DNA from: Hexactinellida sp. DTS-2022
Lineage: Eukaryota > Porifera > Hexactinellida
Reading direction: 5' to 3'
Length of the DNA stretch: 64,000 bases
Assembly (NCBI GenBank): GCA_028753945.1
Contig: JAPNXP010000011.1
Coordinates: 3,968,001-4,032,000, forward strand
In this document: positions 43,661 to 55,225 of the stretch, in pieces
Numbering within the stretch: position 1 is the first letter of the stretch
How the letters are laid out: the number at the start of each line of letters is the position of its first letter
The notes under the pieces: model-generated
The model's input: the letters and a program-made list of their open reading frames with translations, nothing else
Databases searched by the model: none
What the model was told of the DNA's origin: nothing
Translations under genes and position numbers: made by a program

Positions 43661-44566
43661 TTGCTGCTATATAGTGTGTTTATTTGCTTCTAGTTCTAAC
43701 TAATAAAATCTGTAAATGTGTTCTCTTGTTTGCTCATCCATAGCTACCATTTAGCCATTAAGGTATGCATATTTGAGGAATCAAAAGCCATTTAGTCTCA
43801 CCTCTTTGGTATTTGATTTCTAAGAATTTTAATATTAATTATTAATAGTAGGAACACCAGGGGACCATCGAAATATGTTCGTATTAACCGGAGTCACTTG
43901 CATGCATTAGTATAGGCTAGGGGAATTAAACCTTGTGCTCCTTAACCGATATTTCCCTTTTTGTGTTCCTAATAACGAGAGAGTTTACTGTATATACGCA
44001 GACAATAACAGGTATCTCGATTCCCGCAGGGTTGATAAAAATCATGATTTTTTTTAAAAATAAAAAAAATCCGATTTTTTTGATTTAAATCAGAGTTTTG
44101 ATTTTAATTGTTTTTTTGCAATCTATGTCACACTGGCGTATATTATTTGGCTAATAGATTAATTACATTGATAATGACTCATTATCAATGTAATTTGACT
44201 CATTATCAATGTATTTCCTTTCTTTTCGCAAAAAACAATAGACATATATTTGAGCCCTATTTATGAACTTACGTAGTTTACGGTTTGAGTATTATTCATT
44301 CCAACTTAAGACAGATAATAAAAACCAAGGCAGTCATTTCAATACTGGGCCACTATACTATAGTATAGTCGGCACAGTAATTAGCAATTTCTTTTAATTG
44401 TTACCAAGCAAATTCAGTGAGAAATGCAAACGATCTGCACTACAATTAATAATGTAATAGACTAATTAATATGAACTACATTTTAATTGAGTGTATATTA
44501 TAGGCTTATGTGTACAATTCTATAAATGTATTTTCAAAATTGGTATAGATTATCCACACAATCAAA
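43661..44566. other. intergenic with Tc1/pogo-like remnants
   Basis: 43850-43995 (AACACCAGGGGACCATCG .. TTCCTAATAACGAGAGAGTTTACTGTA) is one of several related remnants, others at 55225-55350, 58611-58818 and 60190-60350. CAGGGTTGATAAAAATC at 44027 starts another fragment. 44345-44381 is a copy of the TA-flanked palindrome. GACTCATTATCAATGTAAT is repeated near 44177-44210. Confidence 0.55.
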
Positions 44567-45337
44567 ATGGCTGTTTCAAACCCAATTGATAGTAGTGCGC
44601 CCACATATTTGTTTCCAATTGATATTTCAGAAGTTATTTCTCGAGAAATACTTTTACACTCAAATGGGTTTGCAGATCTCATGAATCTTTCTAAGACCTG
44701 TATCCATTGGCATATACAAGTATCCAATCTTTGGAAAAAACTTTGTTACTATGCATTCACTGCTGAGCGCATTCAAGAATTGACTACAGATACACATTAT
44801 GGAAGTTATGCGAAAGTATATTGGGACCTGTTAAAGAAAGCAAGGTTTGTTACGGGTTTAGAAATAAACGGTGCTTGGGTGAAAACCCCTAGCTACTACA
44901 GCCGAGACAAGAAGACGGAAGGCACGTTATCGAATGCCCCGTTATACCTCAAAACAGTGTGTCATCTCGAAAATGTAACCACATTCCACAATGTATTTCC
45001 AGGAGAATATGAAGTCATCTGGAGGATAAAGCAATCGTCTTTTACTATCACCTATGCTAATCCAATGCCAGACGCAGATCTATTCTATCGTATCGAACAA
45101 GGCGGAGTTTGGAGTGAAAATGTATCTCTGGGGAAAGTGTATCATTTCAGTGCCAAATACTATGATAAGTGGGTAGAACTCTCAACTGGATGTATAAGAA
45201 TGGAAGGGTATGGAAAAATTGAATCTAAATTCATGAGCCTCGTGCCCTATTGGCAAGACAATATGTGGTTTGATTGTGTTCTACTTAGACCAGTTAAACC
45301 TGGAAAATATGTACAACCTAACTTCGTGGCAGTGTAG
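44567..45337 (+). CDS. F-box protein with C-terminal beta domain (PP2-like)
   Basis: The product is 256 residues in a single exon with ATG. Residues 16-62 fit an F-box (LFPIDISEVISREIL, then NLSKTCIHWHIQVSNLWKKLC), which in this family recruits Skp1 and hence an SCF ubiquitin ligase. Residues 95-256 form a beta-rich domain. Its spacing GLEINGAWV, LYLKTVCHLENVTTF..VFPGEYEVIWRIK, KWVELSTGCI and MWFDCVLLRPVKPGKY resembles the phloem-protein-2/F-box-associated carbohydrate-binding sandwich known from plants and from some animal proteins. The F-box call is fairly firm; the PP2-like call rests on pattern only. The substrate is unknown. Confidence 0.65.
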   Translation: MAVSNPIDSSAPTYLFPIDISEVISREILLHSNGFADLMNLSKTCIHWHIQVSNLWKKLCYYAFTAERIQELTTDTHYGSYAKVYWDLLKKARFVTGLEINGAWVKTPSYYSRDKKTEGTLSNAPLYLKTVCHLENVTTFHNVFPGEYEVIWRIKQSSFTITYANPMPDADLFYRIEQGGVWSENVSLGKVYHFSAKYYDKWVELSTGCIRMEGYGKIESKFMSLVPYWQDNMWFDCVLLRPVKPGKYVQPNFVAV

Positions 45338-45724
45338 AGGTCTGTAGGCATGTGTGTGCACAGTTAATTGTTCATGAATTAGTATGTTTTGTTTTTGTAT
45401 ATTGAAATAAATAAATTTGTATTTGAAAAATTTCTCTAAATTTTCAGAGTGTTGTAGAATTAACTAGAAGTATATAGCAAATAACTACAAGAAATTTTAC
45501 TATATAAATTAATTAAGATTTGTTAGTATTATAGCTTCAGAGAATTGTTTATTATTTCACTGAGAGGGGTATAATTATGCTAAGCTCATACCAAGGATAA
45601 TCTGAATGGTCTGAATTAATAGAGAGGAACACATTATACTTAAAAATAGTATGTCCCGAACTTAACAATGGAACTGGTGTGACCAAATTAAGAGGAGTTG
45701 ACTGTTTATAGATAGACCTTTAGT

Positions 45725-46657
45725 CAGGGGCGTAGCTAGGGGGGGGGGGGGGCGTGGGGGGCGGACCGCCCCGGGCGGCACTATTAAAAGGCGGCATAAA
45801 TTGTTGTCTAGTTTACGGCATAAAAAGAGCAGACGATAATAATTATCTTTAATATTGATATTTAACAGTAGGAAATCAAACATTCCTATTTTTTCAGTAA
45901 GATATCTAGAAACTCAATGACGATAACTTGTCTCAATTAGATTGCTTCAATTCAATTCAATTTGATACATCCAGCACTAGCGGCAGGGCTGGGGTCAAAT
46001 ACAAAATGTATTTTGTATTTGAGTATGTTAAATACATTTTTTTTGTATTTGAGATGTATTTAAATATTTTTTATTATAAGAAGGAAAGTATTTGTATTGT
46101 ATTTAATTACATTCCGAAAGTATTTGTATTGTATTTAATTACATTCCGAAAGTATTTGTATTGTATTTAAATACTTTTGAATGTATTTGAACCCAGCCCT
46201 GACTAGCGGATCCATAAATGTTTAAAAATTGGTGTCCAAAGAACGAATGTGAGGATAGCGAGCAACCTTTAATGGGGTCTGGGGGGTTACTGCTAAAATT
46301 TGTAACACTCTTTATACACTCAGAAGTAATTTTAAATGCTAATTTTTCATAAGGAGACCTAATTCAAACATGAAGCTGAAGTTCCTTAATTATTTTGTAA
46401 TTTCAGCCTCATTTCGGTCAATTTTAGTCTCGAAAGGGGGCACAGGCCCCTGGCCCCCTGGATCCGCCTCTGATCCATGTTCCTCGGTTGTCGAAATAAC
46501 AGCATTTCTCAATGAATAAATAATATAACCAATAAATATATGTTGTAAATAACGCCATAATTCACTGAAATAGACCTCCAACTTGAAATTTATACGAGTG
46601 CCGAAGGGCGGCATGAATTTATCCGCCCTGGGCGCATAGGTGTAAGCTACGCCTCTG
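45725..46657. mobile_element. 933-bp hAT-type element
   Basis: CAGGGGCGTAGCTAGGGG faces GTAAGCTACGCCTCTG. The 8-bp duplication CCTTTAGT is exact (45717-45724, 46658-46665). GGCGGCA and GGGCGGCATGAATTT blocks stand at both inner ends. A second hAT MITE is nested at 45984-46201, and another CCTGGATCCGCCTCTG end lies near 46456. No transposase. Confidence 0.92.
45984..46201. mobile_element. 218-bp hAT-type MITE, nested
   Basis: CAGGGCTGGGGTCAAATAC faces GTATTTGAACCCAGCCCTG. The 8-bp duplication ACTAGCGG is exact (45976-45983, 46202-46209). The interior is a run of TTTGTATTGTATTTAATTAC-type repeats. Confidence 0.93.
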
Positions 46658-46727
46658 CCTTTAGTAACAGTAATAAAGTTAAACTTGAGTAGATTTGTAG
46701 CTTAATATATTTAATTATAAATCTAAG

Positions 46728-46942
46728 CCCACCATACACGATGCATCTATTGCACGCAATACGTTGTTGCTGTTTTCGTGCAGATGTTTCATAAAAACTC
46801 GACATACAAGGTGCAACTTTGTTCATGTCACAAACATGTCAAAAATTTTTAAACAAAATTTCATGCAACAATGTTGCATGAAATTTATTGCAATAAAAAT
46901 TCAGGATACACATGCTAAAATGTTGCATCGTGTGAGTGTAGG
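46728..46942. mobile_element. 215-bp MITE with ACACGATGCA ends
   Basis: CCCACCATACACGATGCA faces TGCATCGTGTGAGTGTAGG. The centre is a further palindrome (CATGCAACAATGTTGCATG). No flanking duplication is visible. 46943-47749 is AT-rich with no feature I can support. Confidence 0.65.
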
Positions 46943-47749
46943 TAAATTCAAAAAGTTATGAATATAAGTACGTATATTATGTACGTAATTTTGAAGTCTT
47001 TTTTTGTTAATTAAGTTTACTCTTTTTCCAATTAAGTGATTAAGTTAACGGGAATATTTTATATTAATTAATAGCAATTAGACTAACAAAATTGATAGAG
47101 AAATTAAAATCATTGAATTTTTAGTTGAATTTTCACATACACGTGCATAGAAAAATATATATATAGCTAAATTGATGATGTACCCAAGTAACCCAACTAC
47201 AAATTATTTATTAAATTTCCTAAATTAGCTAATATTAAATAAATTTTCATTTTTGAAAATGAATTAATCAAATAATTGAATAATTCTGTAAATATTAAAA
47301 CTCAAAATAAGAGAGAAACCAAATGTTCATTCAATAATTCTAATTTTACGAAACTCCTATGAATTAATTCAATAGAATCAGTTGAACTCCTAGGAATTGA
47401 ATGGCGACTAAGGAATGTAACATCTGACACCAAATTAGACGGCAGAAGTTGGAATATATTAAAATGAATAGACAATGAGATAACTGATAAATAGTATAGT
47501 GAATTAGCACGACAAGTGGTGTGCTATATTAATATTATTACGGCTATTCTCTTTCAGTGAATTAGTTAAGTTCACCAGAATCCATAAAACATGAAATTGA
47601 TATGGATTATCCATTGCTCTAATTGTGTCACAGCTAGAACCTAAAGCTATAACTAAAGTAATCCTAGAATAAGCCTATACAAATCTTCCAGGAAAGTTTC
47701 ATATTAAAACGGCAAGCAAACAAGTTTCACCAAAATAATCACAATAAAG

Positions 47750-49042
47750 ATGGCAACAGCTGAAAGGGTAATCTCTGATAATAAGTCCGGACTGATTTAT
47801 ACGTATGTGGAAGTAGAAGGCAAGTTTGGAGGCTACAAGAGAGGTTTGCTGACTCGCGAGCTGACGAAAGAAGAAATAAAAATGTTTTCCTGTCTCGAGT
47901 GCGGCGGTTTGCTGAGAGAATCCCACGTAACTAGTGAGGGCATACAAAAGTGTAAGCCGTGTACTGATGTGAATAACCCGAATACAATTCCATTCACAGT
48001 GACTGATAACGCGATTGAAGGGTTGAATTCCATTTGTCCGTTGAATTCACGTGGCTGTGAATGGATAGGCAAAATAAATCAACTAACCCAGCACCTGGAG
48101 CAATGTGGTTTGTTTCTGGTTGACTGTGAATGGAACTGCGGAATCGTAATGGACAGATCTAACATTGAGGCACACTCTATGGTCTGCGAGGAGGTGATGG
48201 TGGAGTGCGATAAGAAATGCGGAGTTGAAAAGCTGCGCAAGAGAGACATGAAAATACACAAACAGAATTCATGTCCGTTCGCAGTTGTCCCCTGTGTGTA
48301 CTCGAGGTACGGGTGCCAGACGATGGTGGAGAGACGCATACTAAAGACTCATGTACAGGATAAGTCAACGGACCATTTGGAGATGCTACGCTGTGAGAAT
48401 GACATGGACAAAGACAAGATAAATGAACTGGAAGCGAGGACAAATGAAATGAACGCAGTGATGTTTCGGTTACAAGCAGATGTCGCTAAACTGAAAGAGG
48501 AAAACCAGATCCTGAGATTAGCAGGCTATTACGACCTCAGTAAGGAGGTGCTAATGAAGATGATAGTCTCATCTTACAAAGGAGATTACGTGCTCGTGTT
48601 CGATAGTGTCAGCAAAAAGATAGAAGACTGCGAGAAACACGACCGAGATTATGCAATGAAAGGACCACCATTCTACGTAGGCTTATACAAGTTCCATGCT
48701 ATGGTCGTGTTTAACGATAAAAACGCTAAATACATTGGAGTATACCTCTACCTAATGCACGGCGATTCTGATGATAAAGTATCATGGCCATTCAAAGGCA
48801 TGTACTCTTTCACACTACTGGGCAGTAGGAGTCAGAGCGACAACTACGTCATGATCCTAAACACGTCAGAACTTCCCGAGAGGAGACACATATTCCAACG
48901 GCCTGTGAACACGAGAAATGACGGTTATGGAATACCTACTTTCATGAAGCACACAGAAGTATTGGATGAGAAGTACTGTAAGAACGATTCAATATACATT
49001 GAGTTTAAGGTTGAATGCACTGCTGAGCCTGTGGAGTTCTAA
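47750..49042 (+). CDS. TRAF-like zinc-finger protein with MATH-like domain
   Basis: The product is 430 residues in a single exon. A short degenerate RING-like knuckle (C48, C51, C68, C71) lacks the full C3HC4 set. TRAF-type zinc fingers fill residues 96-210 in CPLNSRGCEWIGKINQLTQH, CEWNCG..M.RSNIEAH, CDKKCGVEKLRKRDMKIH and CVYSRYGCQTMVERRILKTH. A coiled coil spans 215-258 (INELEARTNEMNAVMFRLQADVA). Residues 272-428 form the C-terminal TRAF/MATH-like sandwich (FYVGLYKFHAMVVFND, YIGVYLYLMHGDSDDKVSWPFKG, YCKNDSIYIEFKV). TRAFs link receptors to ubiquitin and NF-kB/JNK signalling in the cytosol. The incomplete RING argues against ubiquitin-ligase activity. A paralogue follows at 52.0-53.2 kb on the same strand. 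Confidence 0.88.
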   Translation: MATAERVISDNKSGLIYTYVEVEGKFGGYKRGLLTRELTKEEIKMFSCLECGGLLRESHVTSEGIQKCKPCTDVNNPNTIPFTVTDNAIEGLNSICPLNSRGCEWIGKINQLTQHLEQCGLFLVDCEWNCGIVMDRSNIEAHSMVCEEVMVECDKKCGVEKLRKRDMKIHKQNSCPFAVVPCVYSRYGCQTMVERRILKTHVQDKSTDHLEMLRCENDMDKDKINELEARTNEMNAVMFRLQADVAKLKEENQILRLAGYYDLSKEVLMKMIVSSYKGDYVLVFDSVSKKIEDCEKHDRDYAMKGPPFYVGLYKFHAMVVFNDKNAKYIGVYLYLMHGDSDDKVSWPFKGMYSFTLLGSRSQSDNYVMILNTSELPERRHIFQRPVNTRNDGYGIPTFMKHTEVLDEKYCKNDSIYIEFKVECTAEPVEF

Positions 49043-49997
49043 CCATAGGGCGGGTATGCAATTTGCCATTTTATATACTGGTCTTGTATTATAGTGTTTC
49101 ATTCTCATTGTATATAGTGGTGCATGGTGGCTCAGTATGTAAAGTACGTATGTGCGTTGTTATTAATGCAATTATAATATTTTATATGTGTTCATTAAAA
49201 CGTTAATTAAGTGAGATGAATTAAGCTTGTATCTAGATTATCATGGACTATTAGAATTCCTAAGTACGAACCATGTTGTCATGCTGTTGCTCACTATTAA
49301 ACTAAGTACAGGGCAACCTTGATATCTGAACGCGTTGGGCTCAGTCAAACAAGTTCGGATAAATACCGTTCTTATAATTTAAGGCTAAACTGATTATGGA
49401 ATAACATTGGAACCAGCCAGGTGTGCTCAGGTAATCGAAGAGTTCGGTTTATTGAAGTTCGGATAATCGAGGTTGCACCGTATAAATTAGCAAATTATTA
49501 CAGTGCTATTACTGGCTTGGTTTATGAATATGACATAAATAAATTAAAATAATTATAAGTTAGTTGTAAAGAAATAACTCATTTTCTTCAATAATTTGCT
49601 AATTGTGTAGATGGTGCAATAATTGCAATAAAGAATGAACTTAGATATATGTTAAAATTAATAATCACTTTATAGATAACTAAGATAAATATTTGTGTGG
49701 GAAGTAGAGATAAAATCTGAACTGTGGTAGGGTAATTTCCAGTCTTAATCTAAAGATAAATATTATGTAGCAAAAAGCAAATGAGATATTAATACTTAAT
49801 TTAATAGCAATTATTATACTATAATCATAATTTAATGACAATTACTCACCTGATTTCATTTCTTTTTATGATTCAGCTAATATGAACGTACTTTCTAGGA
49901 ATGTAATTATTTAGTTACATTGGAGTTCGTCTAATTCCAATTGCATTAAAAGAGCAATTATAATATACTACTAACTTATTAAGATTAAGAATGCTCA
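49043..49997. other. intergenic; one TA-flanked MITE at 49309-49480
   Basis: CAGGGCAACCTTGATATCTG and ATAATCGAGGTTGCACCG are inverted ends with TA on both sides, and GTTCGGATAA is repeated near both ends. The remaining DNA is AT-rich without a supported gene. Confidence 0.65.
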
Positions 49998-50007
49998 ATA
50001 ATGTAAA

Positions 50008-51325
50008 GGGAAAATTCCAAAAATACTCAAGTTTTTTAAAAATTTCCAAATATACTCAACAATACTCAACTAATTTGTAAATATACTCAAGTTTTTCCAA
50101 ATATACTCAAGTTTTACCGGATTATTCCAAATATACTCAAGTTTTATTGGATTATTCCAAATATACTCAAGTTTTATTGGATTATTCCAAATATACTCAA
50201 GTTTTATTGGATTATTCCAAATATACTCAAGTTTTATTGGATTATTCCAAATATACTCAAGTTTTATTGGATTATTGAAACTAGTATGGAAATCCCAACC
50301 ACAACAAATATTTATTAGTACAATCTGCTCGTCTGCTCTACGCGCGTCCTTACAACTTGTGCTCGGGCCTACGGCCCTCGCTTGTATTTAAAGCATCTGC
50401 TTTTCAAATTAAATGTCGTTCTTGATGAGTGGCCCCTAGCTGTCTATTTATATCCGTTCATCCTTGCTACAGGTTCCTATAAGGACAGATTAAATAATTT
50501 GGATATTTATGCAAATTTGAACAGATAATTTTCTAGATATATAAGCTTGTCCGTGTATAATAATATACCAATTCCAAATATAAAATTAAATATCACTAAG
50601 AAATTGTACCAGTGGACCCCTAACTTTGGGATGTGGAGAAGTTATTGTATTGATTGATAATAATTTGATATCAAATAATACAATGAAATGTTATAAATGT
50701 ATGGCTAGACAGACAGAACACAAATAACTGATTAGATGCCTGAACTTCCTCTCGATCAATTAGATTACAGTCTCAGTATTCCATAATGCACACTTAACAT
50801 TTGACAGACACTAAAGCATTCAATTATATTAAATTAATAATTGAATGCTAGCTGCTAATCCATACTGGAACAACCCTCGAATTTAATTGGCTAAATGTTT
50901 TGACACCTTTTGTGATGGAAGATGTGAATATCTTTTTAGATATTGAACTTGTTTGTACATACAGTATTCCCCACCCCACTGCCAAATTATAAGTCTGTAG
51001 CTTTTACCAGTTCCTCAATCAATTCTGAACAAACACACAAACAAACAAACACAAAAACATTGTGATTTAATATATAAGATAGACTAAATATAGCCTTTCT
51101 AAACTTGAGTAGATCTGTGAATTTACTGAAAAGTTGAGTAGATTTGGAATTTATTGAAAAAACTTGAGCAGAATTGGAATTATTCTGAAAAACTTGAGTA
51201 GAATTGGAATTATTTTGAAAAACTTGAGTAGATTCGGAAAGATCTAGTTTTATATTTGAGTATCAGTAAAAAGTTGAGTATATTTGGAAATTTTTAAAAA
51301 ACTTGAGTATTTTTGGAATTCTCCC
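50008..51325. mobile_element. 1.3-kb Mutator-like element with tandem subterminal arrays
   Basis: The ends GGGAAAATTCCAAAAATAC and GTATTTTTGGAATTCTCCC begin arms of about 50 bp with few mismatches. A 10-bp duplication ATAATGTAAA is exact (49998-50007, 51326-51335), the size left by Mutator elements. The left arm holds about six 30-bp units (CCAAATATACTCAAGTTTTA plus TTGGATTATT). The right arm holds the complementary type of unit (AACTTGAGTAGAATTGGAAT). The centre (about 50330-51080) looks like a separate insert with a GGGCCTACGGCCC hairpin and an ACAAACACACAAACAAAC tract. No transposase. Confidence 0.88.
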
Positions 51326-51973
51326 ATAATGTAAAACTAATATTGCGTAAAAGTTGCTTTTTATTAGAGATCAATCGCAGAGAATAAAATCAGTTTAAAA
51401 ATCAATTGATTTGAAAATAATTTTGACATTTGAAAAGAGCGAAATGAATTTCAATCGTAAAAATATCTACTTCATAGTAGTACAGTCTATTCATGCTCGA
51501 ATAAGGAAAAGCAAACTTTCACGAAATAGAGATGTCCAGAACCAACAATAATCGTAGTCAATTTTTGGGTAATTATAATTTTTAGTATTGCAGGAACAAA
51601 GATATATTGTTAGATTGTATCAAAGAAATAAAGAAAGAAAAAAATCGACAGATATCTTAGCTACTTATATGCACATTAATAACCTATACACTGTCTACAG
51701 CTATCATATACTTGTAGAGATAATGAATATAATAGCTTTCTCAAATAAGCAAATAAGTGAGTGAATAGTTGAAGGATTCAATTCGCAGTAGCTTACTCGC
51801 TCAATCTGTCAACCTGAATTTTTGGAAATATTACATAGGAGAGCCCATATTGCGGAATACTTTCAATAGCTGTTAAGGATAATAGGCGAATTAGACAACA
51901 TATGCTACTATATATAAATAAACACCATATTGATAATAATATAACAATAATCAGCTGATTAATACTAACCAAG

Positions 51974-53170
51974 ATGAATGTCAGGGAAATAAGCAAGGAG
52001 GAACTGATGTATGTCCCGATCAATAATGACGAAGATAACCCGAAGTACGGTGGGCTTAAGAAGGACCTGCTAGTGAGAGACCTCAGTGACCTAGAAGAGA
52101 GGTATGTGGTCTGCTGCAGCTGTAAGGGGGTGTTGAGGGATGCAATATTCACAGAGAAAGGGTACAAGTGTTCTACCTGCGTGAATAGGGGCGAGGATAA
52201 GAACACTGTAGAGGTGGAGCAGCCAGCTATTGACAGCATTGAGGTGTTCTGTCCCATGAGACACAAGGGCTGCGAGAGGAAAGAGACAGTCAGCACGCTA
52301 GAGGAACACCTGGCCGTATGTGAGTTCTTCCCTGTGGCTTGTGAGCTGAAGTGTGACAAGTTGCTGCTAACAACAGAGATGGAAGAGCATGTAGCGAATG
52401 AGTGTGAGAACCGGAAATTGGATTGTGTGCACTGCGCAGAAAGTATGAGGGCTCGGGAGATGGATAACCACCAGCTTGTGTGCGTAGAGCATCCAGTGGA
52501 GTGCCCAAACGATTGTGGGGAAAATGAAATGAAGCGAAAGGACCTTCAGGAACACATAGAGGCAGTATGCGAGCTGACTATACTGGATTGTACCTACAGT
52601 CAATGCGGCTGTGAGGTTAGTTTGGCCCGCAACGAAATGCAGCAACACGAGAACGAGCACACGAGCGAGCATCTCGGGTTAATGAATGCTCACATTAAGC
52701 GACTGGAATCCTCCATTATGAGGAATGCCAATGGAACAGTCGTATTACAGATCAGGGGGTTGGAAGGCAAACTGAAGAGCGAAGAGGGAATTAGGATTGT
52801 TAGCGATGCGTTTTACGCGTGTCTCTACAAATGCCAAGCCATCGTTGAGTTGAATGACAGAAGTAGGAAGGTGCTTGGCTTGTATGTGCGCGTGGTTAAA
52901 GGGGAATGGGATGATCAGCTGAGATGGCCGTTCAATGGCAGAATTACTTTCACAATGATTAACAAGAAACGAGAGAAGCAAAGCAAAATACGAACTGTGG
53001 AGATTAGAGGTGAAGAAGAGAATTTCATCCGGCCGGGAGATGAACTGAAACCGGGAAACGGATTTTCGGTATTTGCAAGTCACGATTTAGTTAAACAAAG
53101 CAAGTTCTCCAACGGAGATTCTCTTCTGTTGAAGATTTCTGTTGAACCCTACTCAACACAACTCTATTAA
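51974..53170 (+). CDS. TRAF-like zinc-finger protein, paralogue 2
   Basis: The product is 398 residues in a single exon with ATG. A RING-like knuckle has C47-C48..C50 and C66/C69. TRAF fingers run over residues 93-230 (CPMRHKGCERKETVSTLEEH, CELKCDKLLLTTEMEEH, CVHCAESMRAREMDNH, CPNDCGENEMKRKDLQEH, CTYSQCGCEVSLARNEMQQH), one more than its neighbour. The coiled coil is very short (235-250). The C-terminal MATH-like domain (about 255-395) contains FYACLYKCQAIVELND, VLGLYVRVVKGEWDDQLRWPFNG and GDSLLLKISVEP. Shared order and motifs with the gene at 47.75 kb show an old local duplication; the two differ at most positions. A role as a cytosolic adaptor is inferred. Confidence 0.87.
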   Translation: MNVREISKEELMYVPINNDEDNPKYGGLKKDLLVRDLSDLEERYVVCCSCKGVLRDAIFTEKGYKCSTCVNRGEDKNTVEVEQPAIDSIEVFCPMRHKGCERKETVSTLEEHLAVCEFFPVACELKCDKLLLTTEMEEHVANECENRKLDCVHCAESMRAREMDNHQLVCVEHPVECPNDCGENEMKRKDLQEHIEAVCELTILDCTYSQCGCEVSLARNEMQQHENEHTSEHLGLMNAHIKRLESSIMRNANGTVVLQIRGLEGKLKSEEGIRIVSDAFYACLYKCQAIVELNDRSRKVLGLYVRVVKGEWDDQLRWPFNGRITFTMINKKREKQSKIRTVEIRGEEENFIRPGDELKPGNGFSVFASHDLVKQSKFSNGDSLLLKISVEPYSTQLY

Positions 53171-54256
53171 CTAGCTTAATATTACAAGTATCTATCGTGT
53201 TATTCTATTGATGTATATTTATTCATTAGTAACTTAAGTAGTTAACTGGAATTCTAGAGTACGTATTTGTTAACAAATGAGTTCAATCAAGTTATAGTGT
53301 TTCCAATTGAAATTTAATTAGTGTGTCAGAAATTAATTTATCACAATTAATATAACTGAATGTACTAACTATATTATGAATTAACCACTATAATGTAAGG
53401 AGAATAGAATTATATATTATAAAGATACATATATAAATTAATAACATTATTTAACTTATGTATAGTCCGGTTCTTCTATTATGAACATTAAAGGGTCAAA
53501 ATTGTAATCATAATAGAGAGATTTGACAATAAACAAACTCAATCTAGAGCAAGGCTGGATTCGGTAAACCGTTGCTAATATCGGTTAACGGTTACAGATT
53601 TCATTAACCAGTTAGCCGGTCTGTTGAATATCAGCTGTGTAGTTGGGAAATTATTGTGTAAAATATAAAATTATCTTAGTTATGTTAGAAAATTATTATC
53701 CCAAACCCATTTCCAATCATTACAAAATAAATTTTATGTAACAACATTGTTGCCAAGTTACCTAAAGTACGAAAGTATCAGTTCATTTACTTTGGGGGTA
53801 ATACTTTATAAAGCAAGTCTTATAGTGTGGTATTATCAACATATTTATAGGACTTAATTGTATTGAGTTAGGATGGGCTGTTAAATTGGGACCATACTAA
53901 GGTTTGTTCCAAATCAAGACGAAAAATTGCGAACAATAATCAGACCTGATTGTATATGTAAATTGAGTTCTGTTAATAAATGTCTTTACTAAGAAAAATT
54001 CCCAACAAGTCATATTTCGTAGCTTCAATTGATCAATTCACGTTAAATCTGCAGAATAAAATATTTAATTTAATCGTTTAAAAACAGTATTTTCTTTTCT
54101 TCCAACTAATTCATCGATTCATAGAGAAATTGATTCCAATCATTAAGTTCAATACTAACTACCCAAATTAATTATACAATCGGTCCAAATGAGATCCTCG
54201 AGATCTCCAACTGGGTGGTGAAGGTAGTATGCATATACAGTAGAATATCGTTAGTA
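53171..54256. other. intergenic with GGATTCGG repeat copy 3
   Basis: 53553-53765 (AAGGCTGGATTCGGTAAACC ..) is the third copy of the repeat seen at 9471 and 37468. The rest is AT-rich, with nothing I can support. Confidence 0.6.
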
Positions 54257-55225
54257 CTGTTGTATGACAGTTTACTACCATGACAAGACTTACTACCTCT
54301 ATTACTAGTACCATGGATGTTCTCTATCCATGACAGATTTACTACCTTACATGACAGAATTACTACCCTTTGATCATGACTTGACTATTACTATGCACTT
54401 TTAATGGCTTCTTTCTTTCTTCTACTTGACTAAATACAAACAGCATGTATTCAAAATATTAGGAAATGGTAATTCATTTATATTATTTATTTTACTCATC
54501 GATTTTAAGAAAGTACACAAATTATAGTCTTGATTCAAGAAATCACATACAATTATAATAATGAATATCTCTGAATATTTAAAGCTTGTGAATTTTCTTT
54601 CCCATGTAATTTTGCCGAGCGATTTATTGAACTCAACAAAATTCGCGAGACGAAATTTTAAAGTGCGTGCCTCAGGCTATCAACTTGGTGAAGTTATTGA
54701 CATGATACATAGTCGTACTACAACTTTTTTACGCAGACAGCTTCAGTGATGCAATGATTATTGAGTAGAGCGATACGGTTTTTGACAGCTAATATATTCT
54801 CAGATTTCCCAATAGGTTATGTAATGTTAAATCCATTAAAAGGTCCTATCTCCGATGTTAGAATAATTATCTATTTGCTAATACCGTTCACAATGCTATA
54901 CATATTAATTAACCTAGTGAATAATGAATACGGGGAAGGCGGATGTGGAAATGTCAATTATATAGATGATTGAGAAAGTCAAATTCAAAATAAATTTGTT
55001 TAAAGATACAAGTAAATATTTCCTATATTGAATACATACTGTTTGCATTTAGTAAAGTAGAAGAAAGAAAGAAGCCATTAAAAGTGCATAGTAATAGTCA
55101 AGTCATGATCAAAGGGTAGTAATTCTGTCATGTAAGGTAGTAAATCTGTCATGGATAGAGAACATCCATGGTACTAGTAATAGAGGTAGTAAGTCTGTCA
55201 TGGTAGTAAAGCTGTCATACAACAG
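54257..55225. mobile_element. 969-bp TIR element with about 215-bp arms
   Basis: CTGTTGTATGACAGTTTACTACC faces a complement ending CTGTCATACAACAG, with TA on both sides. Arms (54257-54477, 55018-55225) match nearly throughout and carry repeated CATGACAGA.TTACTACC. The 540-bp interior is unlike the arms and has two short frames (next entry). Confidence 0.85.
54561..54973 (+). other. two short ORFs inside the TIR element
   Basis: 54561-54749 encodes 62 residues from an ATG (MNISEYLKLVNFLSHVILP..). A second frame, open to 54973, contains one hydrophobic segment (VRIIIYLLIPFTMLYILINL). There are no CA-repeat or transposase motifs. They could be a captured host exon, the decayed remains of a transposon gene, or chance in AT-rich DNA. 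Confidence 0.3.

Noticed and set aside
48079..48443. Minus-strand frames opposite the TRAF-like gene
   Set aside because: Antisense shadows rich in Ser and Cys, generated by the zinc-finger codons.
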